Source: Acinetobacter sp. ANC 4648
Lineage (GTDB): Bacteria; Pseudomonadota; Gammaproteobacteria; Pseudomonadales; Moraxellaceae
Direction of reading: 5' to 3'
Assembly (NCBI RefSeq): GCF_002135345.1
Contig: NZ_NEGI01000007.1
Span: forward strand, 1 to 64,000
Length of the DNA: 64,000 nt
Positions within the stretch are counted from its first letter, which is position 1; each line of letters starts with the position of its first letter. The translations under genes and the position numbers were made by a program. This document shows positions 48,407 through 57,808 of the stretch, piece by piece. Below the pieces are notes generated by a model. That model was not told the DNA's origin, ran no database searches, and was given only the letters and a program-made list of their open reading frames with translations.

Positions 48407-50475
48407 TGTCTAAACATACCGTTTTGTTCGAATTGGGCTGTGAAGAACTTCCACCAAAAAGCTTAAAAAAATTACGTGATGCGCTGCAAGCTGAAACGGT
48501 TAAAGGCTTAAAAGATGCAGGTCTTGCATTCGATTCAATCGAAGCTTATGCAGCACCGCGTCGTTTGGCTTTAAAAATTGTCAATGTGGATGGCGCTCAG
48601 CCTGATACACAGAAACGTTTTGACGGCCCTGCGCTACAAGCAGCTTATGATGCGGAAAGCAAACCTACACGTGCCCTAGAAGGCTTTATGCGTGGTCAAG
48701 GCATCACAGCTGATCAAGTAACCACATTCCAAGCAGGTAAAGTTGAAAAAGTTTGTTTCTTAAAAGATGTTGAAGGTCAAAGCTTAGACGTTTTATTGCC
48801 ACAAATTTTACAAACTGCTTTAGACAACCTACCTATTGCGAAACGTATGCGTTCAGCGGCAAGCCGTACTGAATTTGTTCGTCCTGTAAAATGGGTGGTG
48901 TTGTTGAAAGACAATGATGTTGTTGATGCAACTATTCAGGATCATAAAGCGGGTAATGTGACTTTTGGTCATCGTTTCCATGCGCCTGAAGCCATTACTT
49001 TAACGCATGCAGATGAATACTTAGCGAAGTTAAAAGTAGCGTATGTGATTGCAAATTTTGAAGAGCGTCAAACTATTATTGATGGTCAAGTCAAAGCATT
49101 AGCTGATGAAGTCAATGCGATTGCGATTGTGCCTGCTGATCTTCGTGATGAAGTAACTGCCTTGGTAGAATGGCCTGTTGCGCTTCGTGCCAGCTTTGAA
49201 GAACGTTTCCTTGCTGTGCCGCAAGAAGCGTTAATCACCACCATGCAGGATAACCAAAAGTATTTCTGCTTAGTGAATGCAGAGAATAAATTACAACCTT
49301 ACTTCATTACCGTTTCTAATATTGAGTCTAAAGATCCTGCTCAAATTATTGAAGGAAATGAGAAAGTTGTACGTCCTCGTTTGTCTGATGCTGAATTCTT
49401 CTTTTTACAAGATCAAAAGCAACCGCTTGCATCTCGTAAAGAAAAATTGGCAAATATGGTTTTCCAAGCGCAACTTGGGACGCTGTGGAACAAGTCTGAA
49501 CGTATTGCAAAACTCGCTGTGGCTTTGTCTGCAATCACTGGTGCAAACCCTGCTGATGCTGAAAAAGCAGCGTTACTTGCAAAATGCGACTTAACTTCGG
49601 AATTGGTGGGTGAGTTCCCTGAACTTCAAGGCATTGCGGGTACATATTACGCTCGTCTTGAAGGTGAGAACCATGAAGTATCAGAAGCTTTAGGCGAGCA
49701 GTATTTACCGAAGTTTGCAGGTGATGTTTTACCGAAAACCAAAACAGGTACAACCATTGCCCTTGCAGACCGTTTAGATACGCTCACTGGTATTTTCGGT
49801 ATTGGCCAAGCACCGACAGGTTCTAAAGATCCATTTGCATTACGTCGTTCTGCAATTGGTATTTTACGTTTAGTGACTGAAAACAATCTTGACGTGTCGA
49901 TTGAAAAATTAATTACGCTTGCATTGAATGCTTATGGTGATGTGGTTGCGGATCATGCGAAAACTTTAGCGGATGCTGTTGCATTCCTTGAAGGTCGTTA
50001 CCGTGCCAAATATGAAGACCAAGGTGTTGCAGTTGATGTGATTCAAGCGGTTCAAGCATTGTCACCAAAATCTCCTTTAGATTTTGATAAGCGTGTAACT
50101 GCGGTGAATCACTTCCGTGCATTACCTGAAGCTGCTGCGCTTGCTGCTGCCAACAAACGTGTTGCCAATATTCTTGCGAAAGAAGCTGAACCAACGGGTG
50201 CTGTGGTTGAAGCAAACTTGGTTGAAGATGCTGAAAAAGCATTATTCGCTGAACTTGCTAAAGTAACGCCTGTCGTTCAACCGCTGCTTGATACGAAGAA
50301 CTACACAGAAGCATTGTCTATGCTTGCTGCTTTACGTGCACCAATTGATGCTTTCTTTGAAGGCGTTATGGTGATGGCTGATGATGCAGAATTGAAAGCC
50401 AATCGTTTACGTATATTGGCGCAATTGCGTGGCTTGTTTACCAGTGTGGCGGATATTTCAGTGTTACAACACTAA
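48406..50475 (+). CDS. glyS: Glycyl-tRNA synthetase beta subunit
   Basis: GlyS is the tRNA-binding subunit of the tetrameric enzyme. The 689-residue protein has the family start [14 protein letters not shown], the central AKRMRS and GHRFHAP segments, an HD-like domain around residues 350-480 and a C-terminal anticodon-binding region. Length is normal. It overlaps glyQ by one base and is followed by a strong terminator. Confidence 0.96.
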   Translation: MSKHTVLFELGCEELPPKSLKKLRDALQAETVKGLKDAGLAFDSIEAYAAPRRLALKIVNVDGAQPDTQKRFDGPALQAAYDAESKPTRALEGFMRGQGITADQVTTFQAGKVEKVCFLKDVEGQSLDVLLPQILQTALDNLPIAKRMRSAASRTEFVRPVKWVVLLKDNDVVDATIQDHKAGNVTFGHRFHAPEAITLTHADEYLAKLKVAYVIANFEERQTIIDGQVKALADEVNAIAIVPADLRDEVTALVEWPVALRASFEERFLAVPQEALITTMQDNQKYFCLVNAENKLQPYFITVSNIESKDPAQIIEGNEKVVRPRLSDAEFFFLQDQKQPLASRKEKLANMVFQAQLGTLWNKSERIAKLAVALSAITGANPADAEKAALLAKCDLTSELVGEFPELQGIAGTYYARLEGENHEVSEALGEQYLPKFAGDVLPKTKTGTTIALADRLDTLTGIFGIGQAPTGSKDPFALRRSAIGILRLVTENNLDVSIEKLITLALNAYGDVVADHAKTLADAVAFLEGRYRAKYEDQGVAVDVIQAVQALSPKSPLDFDKRVTAVNHFRALPEAAALAAANKRVANILAKEAEPTGAVVEANLVEDAEKALFAELAKVTPVVQPLLDTKNYTEALSMLAALRAPIDAFFEGVMVMADDAELKANRLRILAQLRGLFTSVADISVLQH

Positions 50476-50488
50476 GCTCCTATTTTTT

Positions 50489-50516
50489 AAAAACCCGCTT
50501 TAAAGCGGGTTTTTTT
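50489..50516 (+). terminator. glyQS terminator
   Basis: AAAAACCCGCTTT and AAAGCGGGTTTTT are near-perfect arms with almost no loop, followed by a T run. Confidence 0.9.
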
Positions 50517-50661
50517 ATTCGCTCTTCATCTGTATTAAGTAAGCGATTAATAGATTCTTACTACTTACCTTAATATCTATATCTGCATGATTTTTTGACA
50601 GAACATATAAATTAGGTCATTTATACTTCTTAATAACTTATTATTTTATTTAAAGACTAAA

Positions 50662-51042
50662 ATGAAAAAAAATATACTATTTGTTTCTGTTGTAACTTTA
50701 GCGCTCACTGCCTGCTCAACTACACTAACTAACCCAAATATATCCATCATTTTAGAACAATACAGAAACATATCTGCTGAACCAAAAACCAACGACAATC
50801 TTGCTCGCCTCATTAAGCAGAAAGATAACTGTGTCATTGAATTCATTGGCAACTTCCAAACAGGAAAAGCCACTGAACATTGGATCTTTAAAGGTGATCA
50901 ACTGATTTCAGCAGTTTCAAATGTAAATGCCACAATTGAAACCAAACAAACTATTTTTAATGTGCAAAATCCAGTGCAACAAAGCAATTTCAATGCACTC
51001 AAAAATCACTTTAAAGCTTCAAATCTAAAACAATGTGATTAA
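50662..51042 (+). CDS. Small predicted lipoprotein of unknown function
   Basis: The 126-residue product has a lipoprotein signal peptide (lipobox LTAC, Cys 18) and a mature domain with two further cysteines (DNCVIEF and the C-terminal KQCD). Predicted beta strands around EFIGNFQTGKATEHWIFKGDQLISAVSNV suggest a small beta-rich periplasmic fold. There is no good ribosome site. It may form a transcription unit with the two short genes that follow. Family not recognised. Confidence 0.68.
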   Translation: MKKNILFVSVVTLALTACSTTLTNPNISIILEQYRNISAEPKTNDNLARLIKQKDNCVIEFIGNFQTGKATEHWIFKGDQLISAVSNVNATIETKQTIFNVQNPVQQSNFNALKNHFKASNLKQCD

Positions 51043-51099
51043 TATAGGTGATACCACCAGCGACCTAAAGTACACAATATGATAGGAAGAAGAAAGATT

Positions 51100-51261
51100 A
51101 TGAATATTTTTCTTCATAATCTTTCAGCTTTGTTTCATTTTGATAATTTGCTGTATCAATTTACTGACGAAATCAATTATAAAAATACTTTTAAACGTAT
51201 GATGGGCTTAAAGTTATATAGCCAATACATCGCTACACAAAATGAAGGTGAAAACCCATAA
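51100..51261 (+). CDS. Short ORF coupled to the following exported protein gene
   Basis: The 53-residue frame reads MNIFLHNLSALFHFDNLLYQFTDE and is helical and amphipathic. Its stop overlaps the start of the next gene in TAATG, which suggests translational coupling. The ATG at 51100 has a GGAAGAAG site about 9 bases upstream; another ATG at 51079 is in frame. It is plausible but unproven as a protein. It could also be a leader peptide for the next gene. Confidence 0.45.
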   Translation: MNIFLHNLSALFHFDNLLYQFTDEINYKNTFKRMMGLKLYSQYIATQNEGENP

Positions 51262-51791
51262 TGAATATGATTAAAACTTTCTGTATTACAACAGCAATTG
51301 TGGCAGCACCCTCTCTATATGCTCAAACAGCAAATGAAATAAAATCTCAACCCTACGGCGATAACCCGAATATTTTTAGGGTATTAGCGTATAAAACTGG
51401 TGAAAAAATTCAAAATACTGCTGAAAAAGTCGGAGCAGCCACAGAAAAAGGGATTCATAAAATTAAACCCAAAGTAGATAAGACTTGGGACAATACGAAG
51501 AACTACACTACTGAACAGGCAGAAATTGCAAAGGATACTACCCGAAAAGGCATCGATACGGCAGTAAAGAAGGTCAATGAAACCAAAGATGTGCTGATTG
51601 GTACAAGTGGTGGTAGTGTACCCATTCAACGTAACCACTTAAGTCAAACGTCAAGCTCGGAAGATACTACAATACCAGCAAAAAATGCTGTTACAGCGCC
51701 TACAATCACCCAACAAGCTCCACCAAACAATAACAACAGCTCAAAGCAAGCGATGATGCAAGATGGGGTTTCAGCAGATATTCCGCGTTAA
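51261..51791 (+). CDS. Exported protein with amphipathic-helix repeats
   Basis: The 176-residue product has a signal peptide cut after SLYAQ (about residue 21). A Lys/Thr-rich amphipathic helical region (about 45-115) contains imperfect repeats of the type KVDKTWDNTKNYTTEQAEIAKDTTRKG. This resembles apolipoprotein- or LEA-like sequences found in envelope stress proteins. The C-terminal 55 residues are Asn/Pro/Ser-rich and probably disordered. The short upstream ORF overlaps its start. A terminator follows. Function unknown. Confidence 0.7.
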   Translation: MNMIKTFCITTAIVAAPSLYAQTANEIKSQPYGDNPNIFRVLAYKTGEKIQNTAEKVGAATEKGIHKIKPKVDKTWDNTKNYTTEQAEIAKDTTRKGIDTAVKKVNETKDVLIGTSGGSVPIQRNHLSQTSSSEDTTIPAKNAVTAPTITQQAPPNNNNSSKQAMMQDGVSADIPR

Positions 51792-51797
51792 TTCAGT

Positions 51798-51829
51798 AAA
51801 AAAATCCCACCGAGCGGTGGGATTTTTTT
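51798..51829. terminator. Bidirectional terminator before the 2-hydroxyacid dehydrogenase gene
   Basis: TCCCACC and GGTGGGA arms with a GAGC loop are flanked by A and T runs. The T run overlaps the stop codon of the convergent dehydrogenase gene. Confidence 0.88.
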
Positions 51830-52781
51830 AGCTTACTCGTCGTATCGGCTGCCCTTGTTTAAAGGCTTGTATATTTTCAACCAACTGATTCAGCATTCTT
51901 TGCCGAGCTTCCACACTACCCCACGCACTATGTGGGGTAATAATTAAGTTAGGTATATCCTCAGACAGTAGAAGATTGCCTTGTTGCGGTGGCTCAACGC
52001 TGAGTACATCTGTGGCAGCTCCAGCAATTTCCCCTTGGCGTAAAGCATCTGCTAGCGCTTGTTCATTGACAATACCGCCACGAGCACAGTTGACTAAGAA
52101 CGCAGACTTTTTCATAGCAGTAAATTCTTTAGCTGCAATTAAATCACGTGTTTCATCGCTCAAGGGACAATGTAAACTGAGAAAATCGACTTGTGATAAA
52201 AGCTCATCAAATGGTATACGTGTTGCATCAATGGAGCGATGTGGTAATGCTCCAACCAAAACGTTCATCCCAAATGCTTTGGCCAATTTTGCGACCGCTT
52301 TACCCAGCTCTCCATAACCCAGAATGCCTAAAGTCTTACCCGATAGCTCAATGATAGGGAAATCTAGCAAACAGAAACTGGATGATTTATTCCATGCCCC
52401 TTGTTTCACGGCTTGATTATATTGCAACAAAGAATTTGCCAAAGCCAACATCAACGACAGTGTATGTTGTGCCACAGCTGCTGTACCATAACCCTGACAA
52501 TTACTGACGATGATCCCTTGCTGCTGTGCTTGTTTTAAATCAACGTTATTGGTTCCAGTGGCTGAAATCAAAATCAGTTTTAAATTTGGACACTGTTGAA
52601 TAATTTCGGCATTGAGCACAACTTTATTGCTAATCACCACATCGACAGCTTGAATACGTTCTAAAACCTGTTCACTTGCGGTAGATGGATAAAGTACCAG
52701 CTCATCACATGCTGCTTTTAGCTGACTAAAGTCCAAGTCATTTTTATCTAAAGATTGATAATCTAAAAAGACAGCTCTCAT
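51828..52781 (-). CDS. D-2-hydroxyacid dehydrogenase (glycerate dehydrogenase-like)
   Basis: The 317-residue NAD-dependent enzyme has the Rossmann motif GILGYGELGKAVAKLA (about 149-164) and the catalytic set Arg in NCARGGIVNE, Glu in VEPPQ and His in ITPHSAWG. The closest family members are HprA-like hydroxypyruvate/glycerate dehydrogenases, but 2-ketoacid preference cannot be read from motifs alone. GGGA lies before the ATG. It stands alone, with the stop inside the preceding terminator. Confidence 0.88.
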   Translation of the reverse strand: MRAVFLDYQSLDKNDLDFSQLKAACDELVLYPSTASEQVLERIQAVDVVISNKVVLNAEIIQQCPNLKLILISATGTNNVDLKQAQQQGIIVSNCQGYGTAAVAQHTLSLMLALANSLLQYNQAVKQGAWNKSSSFCLLDFPIIELSGKTLGILGYGELGKAVAKLAKAFGMNVLVGALPHRSIDATRIPFDELLSQVDFLSLHCPLSDETRDLIAAKEFTAMKKSAFLVNCARGGIVNEQALADALRQGEIAGAATDVLSVEPPQQGNLLLSEDIPNLIITPHSAWGSVEARQRMLNQLVENIQAFKQGQPIRRVS

Positions 52782-52853
52782 GTTTTATCCCTATTACTGA
52801 TCACGGCGAAATTTTTTCAATCCCAACTACACTGCTCACAAACGAACCTATAC

Positions 52854-54116
52854 TTAAATAACAACAAACTTTTCAGTGTCTTGCAGTGAATCTGTCTCAA
52901 AACTACAATTGCCCTGCACATCACAACTCATATATAAATTTTTATAACTTAAGACATAAAAATCAGCACACTTCTTAATAATGATCGGATTCATATCCAA
53001 AGAGAGTGCATCATCTTTTTTAAATAATTTGGTAACACGGCGGTCATTCATACAAATTAAATACGTCTGCTTTTTAATTTCCACTTGTGCCAAGCCACTA
53101 TTTTCAACATGTAAGGGAATAATGTATTTACCATTTATATCAATTACTTGTTGATCATAACTTTCAAGTTTTTGAGTGATTACATTGAAAACTAACACAT
53201 TACCAAAACAATCTTGTAGCTGGGTTTTATTTTCAAAGGGTAAATTAACCTGAATCCCTAATTTTTTCAGATCTTGCTCATCTACCCGTTTATTGGTCAA
53301 TAAAATTCGGGTAATAGTTTGCTTTAAACTGGCATCAAAAAAACTACTATCCAATTGTAAATCAATCGTTTTTAAAATTTTTCCCAAAGCTTCATTATGC
53401 GTTCCTAATAAATGTGCAATCACGCTGCGATAATAAAACTTACTGTTCTTTTTCACCTCACGTATTTGCTTATAAAAATAGGTTTGATCGTATGGATGTT
53501 CAATAAAATCATGTAATAAAGATGAACTTGCCAAAACAGCAATCGCATCATGACCAGTATACGGAAGATGTAACGTGTGTAACTGGGGAATAAGCGGTTT
53601 AATCTTTAAGTAATGTTCCTTATCATTTTCAAAATATGGATCATAAACAATGATATATTCACATTCCGATGCAATATCCTGCGCTTGAATACGCATATCA
53701 GCATTCAGTTTTGCATCATAAAAATCAGTATAACGACGATCTTCTACTTCATTTGGATCGATCGAATATTGTGGTACCATCGCCACAACACGCTGCATAT
53801 TAAAAAGCTTTGAATATTTTATAGCTGCATAGCCCCCCATTGAACCACCATAGCCAACAATGCGTTGATATTGCGCTAAAATTGGTTGTAGCTGGGGTAA
53901 TAGTGCCGCCATACTTGATGCAGGAAACCATGATTTTTCTTTTGGCATAATTCCGACCACGCTGTAATCATATTTACTTAATGATTTTTCAGCATTAATC
54001 GAGAGACCTTTGGCACGGGAGATTAAATCACCAAAAGACAACACTAAAGTATCAGAGTTACCTTTTAAATAAATGACTCTGATTTGTTCATCTTCAAAAA
54101 TTATCTGCTTATCCAT
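52854..54116 (-). CDS. Alpha/beta-hydrolase-fold protein of unknown function
   Basis: The 420-residue cytoplasmic protein has a nucleophile elbow GGSMGGYAAIKY (catalytic Ser about residue 91), a later acid candidate in YIIVYDPYFENDKEH and a His in LPYTGHDAIAVLAS. These form a plausible Ser-Asp-His triad within the first 205 residues. The C-terminal half (about 215-420) has a helical section and then a beta-rich part that I do not recognise. There is no signal peptide. Similar N-terminal domains occur in proteins near polysaccharide genes, but no such genes are present here. Substrate unknown. Confidence 0.72.
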   Translation of the reverse strand: MDKQIIFEDEQIRVIYLKGNSDTLVLSFGDLISRAKGLSINAEKSLSKYDYSVVGIMPKEKSWFPASSMAALLPQLQPILAQYQRIVGYGGSMGGYAAIKYSKLFNMQRVVAMVPQYSIDPNEVEDRRYTDFYDAKLNADMRIQAQDIASECEYIIVYDPYFENDKEHYLKIKPLIPQLHTLHLPYTGHDAIAVLASSSLLHDFIEHPYDQTYFYKQIREVKKNSKFYYRSVIAHLLGTHNEALGKILKTIDLQLDSSFFDASLKQTITRILLTNKRVDEQDLKKLGIQVNLPFENKTQLQDCFGNVLVFNVITQKLESYDQQVIDINGKYIIPLHVENSGLAQVEIKKQTYLICMNDRRVTKLFKKDDALSLDMNPIIIKKCADFYVLSYKNLYMSCDVQGNCSFETDSLQDTEKFVVI

Positions 54117-54241
54117 TGCAACACCGAGACATAGGCTCTCTCATATTTAGTACAAAAATTAAACAAATAGATAACTTGCCTATTCATCGCATCAAGTGTC
54201 ATATTTTATAGATACTGCACACAGATAGAAAAGCGCAAAAT

Positions 54242-55021
54242 ATGACACATTCCTTACATCCTGCTGCACAAAAAGGCTTCAGCTCTGCTGCTGAATTGTA
54301 TCAACAAGTCCGTCCAGACTATCCACCGCAGATCATCGCTTGGTTAAAAGACGAACTTCAACTTACGCCCCAATCTAGCGTGGTGGACTTAGGCGCAGGC
54401 ACAGGCAAGTTCCTTACTTATCTAGAACAAGTGACACCGCATAGCATTGCCATCGAACCCATTGCAGAAATGCTCGAACAATTGAAGATAGTACATCCTG
54501 ATGTACAAGTGCTACACGCATCTAGTGACAATATTCCACTCCCTTCAGAAAGTATAGATGCAGTTTTGTGTGCTCAATCCTTTCACTGGTTTGCCACGAT
54601 TGAAAGCTTAAATGAAATTCACCATATTCTAAAACCAGAAGGACATTTGGGTCTAATTTGGAACCAACGTGATGAGGAGGTGAGCTGGGTCAAAGCATTG
54701 GCAGATCTGCTCGCTTCATATGAAGGCGATACCCCACGCTATCATAGCGGCGCATGGAAAAAAGTCTTTGAACATCAATTTTTATTTCGGTTAGAAAGTG
54801 TCAAACTCTTTTCTCAACTGCAAAAAGGAACAGTGGAAGATGTGGTCAGTAAGCGCTTACTGTCCACCAGTTTTATCGCTGCAATGCCACAAGCTGAACA
54901 GTTAAAGTTACAGCAGCAATTTGAACAGATTATTTTTGAACATACGGGTAAATCCCCTCAAGATCAGATTGAGTTCCCTTATGTCACCTATGCTTATCAC
55001 TTTAGAAAGATTAAAAATTAA
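54242..55021 (+). CDS. Class I SAM-dependent methyltransferase
   Basis: The 259-residue protein has SAM motif I VVDLGAGTGKFLTYLE (about 45-60), an acidic loop after IAIEPIAEMLEQL, and motif post-I to IV in DAVLCAQSFHWFATIESL. The N-terminal FSSAAELYQQVRPDYP is typical of small-molecule methyltransferases of the YcgJ/Tmt type. The acceptor is unknown. The lipoprotein gene follows after about 24 bases, so they may share a transcript. Confidence 0.86.
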   Translation: MTHSLHPAAQKGFSSAAELYQQVRPDYPPQIIAWLKDELQLTPQSSVVDLGAGTGKFLTYLEQVTPHSIAIEPIAEMLEQLKIVHPDVQVLHASSDNIPLPSESIDAVLCAQSFHWFATIESLNEIHHILKPEGHLGLIWNQRDEEVSWVKALADLLASYEGDTPRYHSGAWKKVFEHQFLFRLESVKLFSQLQKGTVEDVVSKRLLSTSFIAAMPQAEQLKLQQQFEQIIFEHTGKSPQDQIEFPYVTYAYHFRKIKN

Positions 55022-55045
55022 ATCACCCATTGGAGAATGTTTTTC

Positions 55046-55603
55046 ATGAATAGATTATCAAATCCTGTGCTGTTGACTAGCGTACTGTTTGTCACCTTCC
55101 TCATGACTGCATGTACACCAAAGCCCGAACAAAGTCATAATAATCATCAAGCGACAGATGCCTCACCCAAAGTTTTAGATCAGCTCAAAACTAGACCGAT
55201 CCAAGAGTTTCCAGCAACACCCGATGATGCGCATGATATTACCCTGCTAACTGAATACGATCAAAAATTTAATGAAATGAACAATGAATTAGAAGCTGAT
55301 CTACAAAAGAGAGCAGTTGAAGGTAAGCTCAGCGCTGAAATAACGCAGCAACTGAAACAGGATAGCATTCGATCTTCACTCAATATGTTAAAAGATTTAG
55401 ATTTGAAAACTCAGCAAGGACGCTATATCCAAGGTTTGCTATACCAATATTGGGAAAATCAAGCCAAAGTTTATGCTGAGAAAAAACAGTCACCTGATGG
55501 TGAACTGAAACAGCCATCTGATGCAGTAAAAGGTATGGGGGACCTATTTACGGCACAAGAGCAATTAAATCATTGGAAAGAAAAGAACCAGAAACAATCC
55601 TAA
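55046..55603 (+). CDS. Predicted lipoprotein, helical
   Basis: The 185-residue product has a lipoprotein signal peptide with lipobox MTAC (Cys about 23). The mature protein is hydrophilic and mostly helical (QKFNEMNNELEADLQKRAVEGKLSAEITQQL), possibly coiled coil. The ATG at 55046 is preferred over one 9 bases upstream, because GGAG is at the right distance only for the downstream one. A hairpin (55630-55653) follows. Family not recognised. Confidence 0.72.
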   Translation: MNRLSNPVLLTSVLFVTFLMTACTPKPEQSHNNHQATDASPKVLDQLKTRPIQEFPATPDDAHDITLLTEYDQKFNEMNNELEADLQKRAVEGKLSAEITQQLKQDSIRSSLNMLKDLDLKTQQGRYIQGLLYQYWENQAKVYAEKKQSPDGELKQPSDAVKGMGDLFTAQEQLNHWKEKNQKQS

Positions 55604-55629
55604 AAACCAAGCATTATTCTGAAATGGCA

Positions 55630-55653
55630 AGAGGTAGTATTAATGCTACCTCT
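55630..55653. terminator. Hairpin after the lipoprotein gene, overlapping a small ORF start
   Basis: AGAGGTAG and CTACCTCT arms enclose an 8-base loop. There is no T run. The left arm contains the only ribosome-site candidate of the short ORF at 55643 and the loop contains its ATG, so the hairpin could mask that start. Confidence 0.45.
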
Positions 55654-55846
55654 AAACTGGCTAATCCGAGTATTCCATTCAAGCCCACAAAAGATTTTAG
55701 CTACGCAAAAATTAGATGATATCTTAAAATCTGGCATTTTAAATAGCGAACCTGAATACAAAGTCTTATTTATTATCAAAGCCTTTGATATAGATAAATT
55801 TAGGAAACTCGGATTCGACATTGCCACCGCTGATCAGGCTGCTTAG
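55643..55846 (+). CDS. Short ORF of unknown function, doubtful
   Basis: The 67-residue frame (LPLNWLIRVFHSSPQKILATQ, ending FDIATADQAA) looks like a helical protein and has an AGAGG site before the ATG, but both lie in a hairpin. Its last 47 bases are antisense to the end of the chagasin-like gene. It may be a small protein, a fragment of a lost gene, or chance. No family recognised. Confidence 0.33.
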   Translation: MLPLNWLIRVFHSSPQKILATQKLDDILKSGILNSEPEYKVLFIIKAFDIDKFRKLGFDIATADQAA

Positions 55847-56207
55847 ACGATTCCCAAGAACGTACATGTACCAATTCAATCAAATCTTGGCCAGGTTTTT
55901 CGGCGGTAAATTGGAAGGTTTTTATTCCTCCCTCTCCAACAGCACCATTCTCTGCATCTTTCTGTAGAAAAGTCTCTTCGGTTTTAAAAATTTTTAAAGG
56001 CTGAGCCAGTTGCCACTGATAACCAGTACTCGGATTCTCTGATGCATTAAATACTAAGCTTTCACCCACTTTCATTTCCATTAAAGCTGGACACTTTTGC
56101 TTTAATGTATAGACATGAGTTTTAGCCATCACAGTTGAACTTGGATTGTGGCAAGCAGATAAGCCTACGCCCAATAGAATCACGGCAATACTGGCAAAAA
56201 TTTTCAT
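55800..56207 (-). CDS. Chagasin-like (I42 family) cysteine protease inhibitor, lipoprotein
   Basis: The 135-residue protein has a lipoprotein signal with lipobox LSAC. The I42 inhibitor loops are visible: NPSTGYQW (about residues 58-65), the glycine-rich GAVGEGGIKTFQF and VHVRSWE near the end. These are the three loops by which chagasin blocks papain-type proteases. Membrane attachment in a bacterium suggests protection of the envelope from foreign or own cysteine proteases, or another binding role. The target is unknown. Confidence 0.8.
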   Translation of the reverse strand: MKIFASIAVILLGVGLSACHNPSSTVMAKTHVYTLKQKCPALMEMKVGESLVFNASENPSTGYQWQLAQPLKIFKTEETFLQKDAENGAVGEGGIKTFQFTAEKPGQDLIELVHVRSWESSKQPDQRWQCRIRVS

Positions 56208-56289
56208 CAATCTATCTCATTGGTTTGATTTAGTTCTGCTTATAATTACAGCAATCTTTTAAACAGTCTCTATTTTTCTCAATATCTAT

Positions 56290-56850
56290 TTAAATATTTT
56301 GTTTTTCAATCCATTGAATTGAATGCACACGAATCAACTTACATGCACCATCTCCAACACCGTTCCAGTTTAAAGCAGATGTCCATACTAAATTCTTGTC
56401 ATTCACTTGAACTAAATCACCGTTTAAACGAACTAAGTCACCACGGCGTACTTTTTTAATTTCTTTAGCAATTTCAGGATTAGCAGGAATAATATGCATA
56501 TTACTGACCAATTGAGTCGCCAACTGAGGTGGAACAGGAGTACGTGCCATTTTCCAGTTTAAGTAACGATCATATTGGTTAATTGAAATTTGACGAGCAA
56601 TTTCAGGTTCGGTAAATAAACCACGAGTGACGGCATAATCAATCGGTGAAAACTTGGCCTGTTCATCAGAAAAATATTCTTTTGAACCTAAAATCCGAAA
56701 CTCACCTTGAAATGGCTCTAAGACTGAAATTTTCTGATCTTTCACACTCGGTGCTAAGCCTTTGGCAATATTGTATTCAGCCGATGGATTCGCACTGGCA
56801 TGTAAGGCAGTAAATGCGCATAAAGCAGCAAAAATTAATCTTTTGGTCAT
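56290..56850 (-). CDS. Exported protein of unknown function
   Basis: The 186-residue protein has a signal peptide ending ASA (about residue 20). A mature part has an Arg-rich, conserved-looking centre (ARQISINQYDRYLNWKMARTP) and a short C-terminal beta domain (VRRGDLVRLNGDLVQV) like an SH3/OB-type strand pair. A very strong GGAGG site precedes the ATG at 56850; the frame to 56868 is rejected. It lies about 83 bases upstream of the chagasin-like gene on the same strand. Family not recognised. Confidence 0.75.
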   Translation of the reverse strand: MTKRLIFAALCAFTALHASANPSAEYNIAKGLAPSVKDQKISVLEPFQGEFRILGSKEYFSDEQAKFSPIDYAVTRGLFTEPEIARQISINQYDRYLNWKMARTPVPPQLATQLVSNMHIIPANPEIAKEIKKVRRGDLVRLNGDLVQVNDKNLVWTSALNWNGVGDGACKLIRVHSIQWIEKQNI

Positions 56851-57026
56851 AGATCCCTCCAAAATCATCGAGTCAATATTTCATCTGATTTTAGTATGGA
56901 CTTAAAATCTTATAATAAAATCAAGATTAAGTAACAAAATACAGAAATTTCGTCACTTTTTTGTCTTATATTCTGCGTATATTTTTAGTTAGAATCAAAG
57001 CACTACAATTAAAAAAAGTTTAACTG

Positions 57027-57650
57027 ATGATCTATAAATTTTACCAACAACATATTTTCCCCCATCTACTCAATCAAATCATGCAGACCCCAAGCTTGAT
57101 GCAAAGTCGGCATCAACTTCTTTCAAATCTTCAAGGTGAAGTACTTGAAATTGGCTTTGGCACTGGATTAAACCTTCCTTTTTATCAAAACATTGATAAA
57201 TTATATGCGCTTGAACCCAATTCTGATGTGTATCAATTGGCACACCAAAGTGTTCAAAAGGCCCCTTTTCAAGTTCAACACATTCAAGCCAGTGCGGAAA
57301 AACTGCCTTTTGCTGATGCCTCACTTGATAATATTGTCAGCACATGGACAATGTGTAGCATTACCGATTTAGACCAAGCGATCTCAGAAATTTATCGGGT
57401 CTTAAAACCAGAGGGCACACTGCATTTAGTTGAACACGTTCAATATAATGACAACAACACCTTAAAAAAACTGCAAGATATTTTTACTCCCTTACAAAAG
57501 GTGATTGCAGATGGCTGCCATTTCAATCGAAATATTGAATTGGCATTATTTAAAGCAAATTTTAAATTTATACTCAAAGCCTATTACGATGCCAATGGAG
57601 TTCCTAAAATTGGACGTCGCATGTTTTTTGCCAAAGCACAAAAAATGTAA
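57027..57650 (+). CDS. Class I SAM-dependent methyltransferase (UbiE/phospholipid methyltransferase-like)
   Basis: The 207-residue protein has motif I VLEIGFGTGLNLPFY (about 38-52), the acidic post-I strand YALEPNSDV, and LDNIVSTWTMCSITDLDQAISEIYRVLKPEGTLHLVEHV. The last pattern is shared with UbiE-like and TMT1/METTL7-like enzymes. The acceptor is unknown. No clear ribosome site. It is divergent from the exported-protein gene, with about 175 bases between. Confidence 0.85.
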   Translation: MIYKFYQQHIFPHLLNQIMQTPSLMQSRHQLLSNLQGEVLEIGFGTGLNLPFYQNIDKLYALEPNSDVYQLAHQSVQKAPFQVQHIQASAEKLPFADASLDNIVSTWTMCSITDLDQAISEIYRVLKPEGTLHLVEHVQYNDNNTLKKLQDIFTPLQKVIADGCHFNRNIELALFKANFKFILKAYYDANGVPKIGRRMFFAKAQKM

Positions 57651-57808
57651 TGCTCTTTTTCATGACGATCATTGATTTTTATTAAATATTTATAAAAAAC
57701 AATGTCTCAATAGAGTCAAAATATGAATTTCTCATGTCTTGACCTTGTTACATAAAATGGCGTTGTGAAAATAAAAATGAATTAAATTCAGCATTCAGAA
57801 GATTAGGT

